Below are positions 12,740 through 13,696 of a stretch of DNA of 13,696 nt, piece by piece. The DNA is from Synergistaceae bacterium. GTDB lineage: Bacteria; Synergistota; Synergistia; Synergistales; Synergistaceae. Where the stretch lies: NCBI GenBank assembly GCA_031290815.1, contig JAISLO010000280.1, forward strand, positions 1 to 13,696. The letters run 5' to 3'. A program made the translations under genes and the position numbers. Under the pieces are notes generated by a model. The model saw nothing but the letters and a program-made list of their open reading frames with translations. It ran no database searches and was not told the origin of the DNA. Position 1 is the stretch's first letter; every line of letters begins with the position of its first letter.

Positions 12740-12825
12740 TGGTGCCGAGGGGGGGACTCGAACCCCCATGTGGTCGCCCACGGCGGATTTTGAGTCCGCT
12801 GCGTCTACCATTCCGCCACCTCGGC
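12740..12825 (-). tRNA. tRNA-Leu, anticodon CAA
   Basis: The 86-base minus-strand gene folds as a class II tRNA. The acceptor GCCGAGG pairs with CCTCGGC. The D-arm is GCGGAATGGTAGACGC. The anticodon stem GCGGA/TCCGC encloses the loop CTCAAAA, giving CAA, which reads UUG. A long variable arm (CGTGG...CCAC) and a T-arm GGGGG-TTCGAGT-CCCCC follow, then discriminator A and an encoded CCA at 12742-12740. It is followed about 35 bases later by the terminator at 12682-12706. No partner tRNA is seen, so it appears to be a single-gene transcript. Confidence 0.97.
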
Positions 12826-12826
12826 C

Positions 12827-13095
12827 AATTGCCCGGTTATTCAAGCACACTTATGGACGGTTGTCCAGTACTTTTTGCACTTGAAGGTTCCAAGTTCGAA
12901 AGTGTTATACTCGAGAGCAAAAACTTTTGCCAAGCGATTAAGCAACAAGATATCTATAATTCTTTCGCGGCTGGCAAAGAAGTTTTCATCTAACGGGACA
13001 GGCAAAATTGCTGTGAGGTCAGCAGATTTTTTCAGCATGATCCGCCTAGTTCCCTTAGGTGTCGCTCTCCTCTTGAGGCGGAGATTGGGGGTATA
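12827..13095. other. divergent intergenic region between tRNA-Leu and the plus-strand ATPase gene
   Basis: This 269-base stretch is more AT-rich than its surroundings. It contains the tRNA promoter (12904-12933) and, at its right end, TATAAT overlapping the start codon of the plus-strand gene. A 65-codon minus-strand frame (12841-13038) lies across the tRNA promoter and I do not accept it as a gene. I see no other RNA or repeat here. Confidence 0.6.
12904..12933 (-). promoter_or_regulatory. promoter of tRNA-Leu
   Basis: TTGGCA (12933-12928), an 18-base spacer and TATAAC (12909-12904) on the minus strand. The predicted start lies about 70 bases upstream of the mature tRNA end, leaving a leader to be trimmed by RNase P. 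Confidence 0.55.
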
Positions 13096-13696
13096 ATGAT
13101 GGTATTGAAGAAGCTACGACGAACGGAGTTGTTCTACGTGTTTTTTAGGAATATGACTGAACAGAGTACTTTCGCGAGGATGAAGAAGGCGCTTTTATCC
13201 CCTTCGCTGCTCAGAAACGAGGTAATTCTCCAACTGTATGAAGTCGCCACGGACATGGTGGCTGAGGCTGAACGGCACTCGCTGAGCGGCGACTTGTGGG
13301 AGATTCTTTTCGTGATGTGGATCGCCGAGGATGAGAATACGATCGGTCATTTATCGGAACTCGGATCCGTACCCGCGGGCTCGATCGCATCCATCGCCTC
13401 CCAGGAACTGTGGTATTTGCACAAGACCATCTCAGCCACTCGCAAGCTCATAGACAAAGAGGATATATACGAAACCCTGAGACAGATAAAGAACTACGTC
13501 CCGTCGGGCGGCGGGCGAGGGGGAATCGACGCGGAGACTCTGCGCGCACTGCTCGAGACCGCTAAAGTTTTCAGCAACGCAAAGACTCCTGATGAAATAT
13601 ACAGATCGATGGCTGACTTCTACGTGTCCAACGGATCCGGACAGTTTGCCCTCTACAAGGCCTTCAAGTGGTCACGCGCCGGGGCTCTCGAACCCA
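13096..13696 (+). CDS. N-terminal part of a probable DUF815-family AAA+ ATPase (runs off the window)
   Basis: The frame from ATG at 13096 stays open for 200 codons to the window edge. The visible part is mostly helical and has no signal peptide. It includes a glycine-rich linker (PSGGGRGGI, ~136-144) and ends SGQFALYKAFKWSRAGALEP. That phrase resembles the segment that precedes the ATP-binding core in DUF815 proteins, a AAA+ family of unknown function; the Walker motifs would lie beyond the edge, so the call is inference. No in-frame start exists between the upstream stop at 12991 and 13096. TATAAT at 13092-13097 overlaps the start codon. If that is the true -10 box, translation would have to start later, for example at ATG 13153 after AGGA. 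The gene diverges from all others here. Confidence 0.6.
   Translation, partial: MMVLKKLRRTELFYVFFRNMTEQSTFARMKKALLSPSLLRNEVILQLYEVATDMVAEAERHSLSGDLWEILFVMWIAEDENTIGHLSELGSVPAGSIASIASQELWYLHKTISATRKLIDKEDIYETLRQIKNYVPSGGGRGGIDAETLRALLETAKVFSNAKTPDEIYRSMADFYVSNGSGQFALYKAFKWSRAGALEP

Noticed and set aside
12749..12755. Seven-G run
   Set aside because: It is explained by the acceptor and T-stem of tRNA-Leu.
12471..12993. Plus-strand frames crossing the terminator and tRNA-Leu
   Set aside because: They read through a structured tRNA and a rho-independent terminator, so they are spurious.
12841..13038. 65-codon minus-strand frame upstream of tRNA-Leu
   Set aside because: It contains the probable tRNA promoter, has a weak ribosome-binding site, third-position GC near 46 percent unlike the neighbours, and no recognised family. 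Conservation in relatives would be needed to revive it.

Overview
The window is a compact, moderately GC-rich bacterial chromosome segment. Twelve complete protein genes lie on the minus strand, reading right to left, together with one tRNA gene. One incomplete gene on the plus strand runs off the right edge. I see no insertion sequence, phage, CRISPR array, toxin-antitoxin pair or cargo island. Gene content and order point to a flagellated bacterium. My best guess, an inference from remembered gene order, is a Synergistota-like anaerobe, with Clostridia/Bacilli relatives as the alternative. The order topA-trmFO-xerC-hslV-hslU-flgB-flgC is the Bacillus-type order with codY missing. The fliK-like/flhB-like pair upstream recalls Bacillus ylqG-ylqH.

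Layout, in the direction of minus-strand transcription. At 12740-12825 is a tRNA-Leu(CAA) with its own promoter, followed by a strong hairpin terminator at 12682-12706 that should work in both directions. An extended -10 promoter near 12593 then starts a tightly packed unit: a FliK-like protein, an FlhB C-terminal-domain homologue (FlhX type), YraN, ComM/YifB and DprA. Junctions are 1-2 bases or overlaps, so translational coupling is likely. A gap of about 150 bp after dprA holds a good promoter (TTGGAT-17-TATAAT). It feeds a second unit: an unrecognised 89-residue cysteine-containing protein, topA, trmFO, xerC, hslV and hslU. A second gap of about 150-185 bp, where Bacillus has codY, holds a strong hairpin and a near-consensus promoter (TTGACA-17-TACAGT) for flgB-flgC. 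The last 120 bases hold no complete gene but include a short frame resembling the start of FliE. On the plus strand, a gene reading rightward from 13096 probably encodes a DUF815-type AAA+ ATPase.

The genes fall into four functions. Flagellar rod and export: flgB, flgC, the FlhX-like protein and the FliK-like protein. DNA uptake and processing: dprA, comM, yraN. Chromosome topology and dimer resolution: topA, xerC. tRNA modification and protein quality control: trmFO, hslVU. Several starts are TTG or GTG, chosen from ribosome-binding-site spacing. This is mostly ordinary, deeply conserved housekeeping sequence. The points that most deserve a second look are the cysteine-containing small protein, the basic N-terminal tail of TopA, an in-frame slippery heptamer in xerC followed at once by a -1 stop, the codY-less gap with a hairpin abutting a promoter, and the fliE-like remnant.
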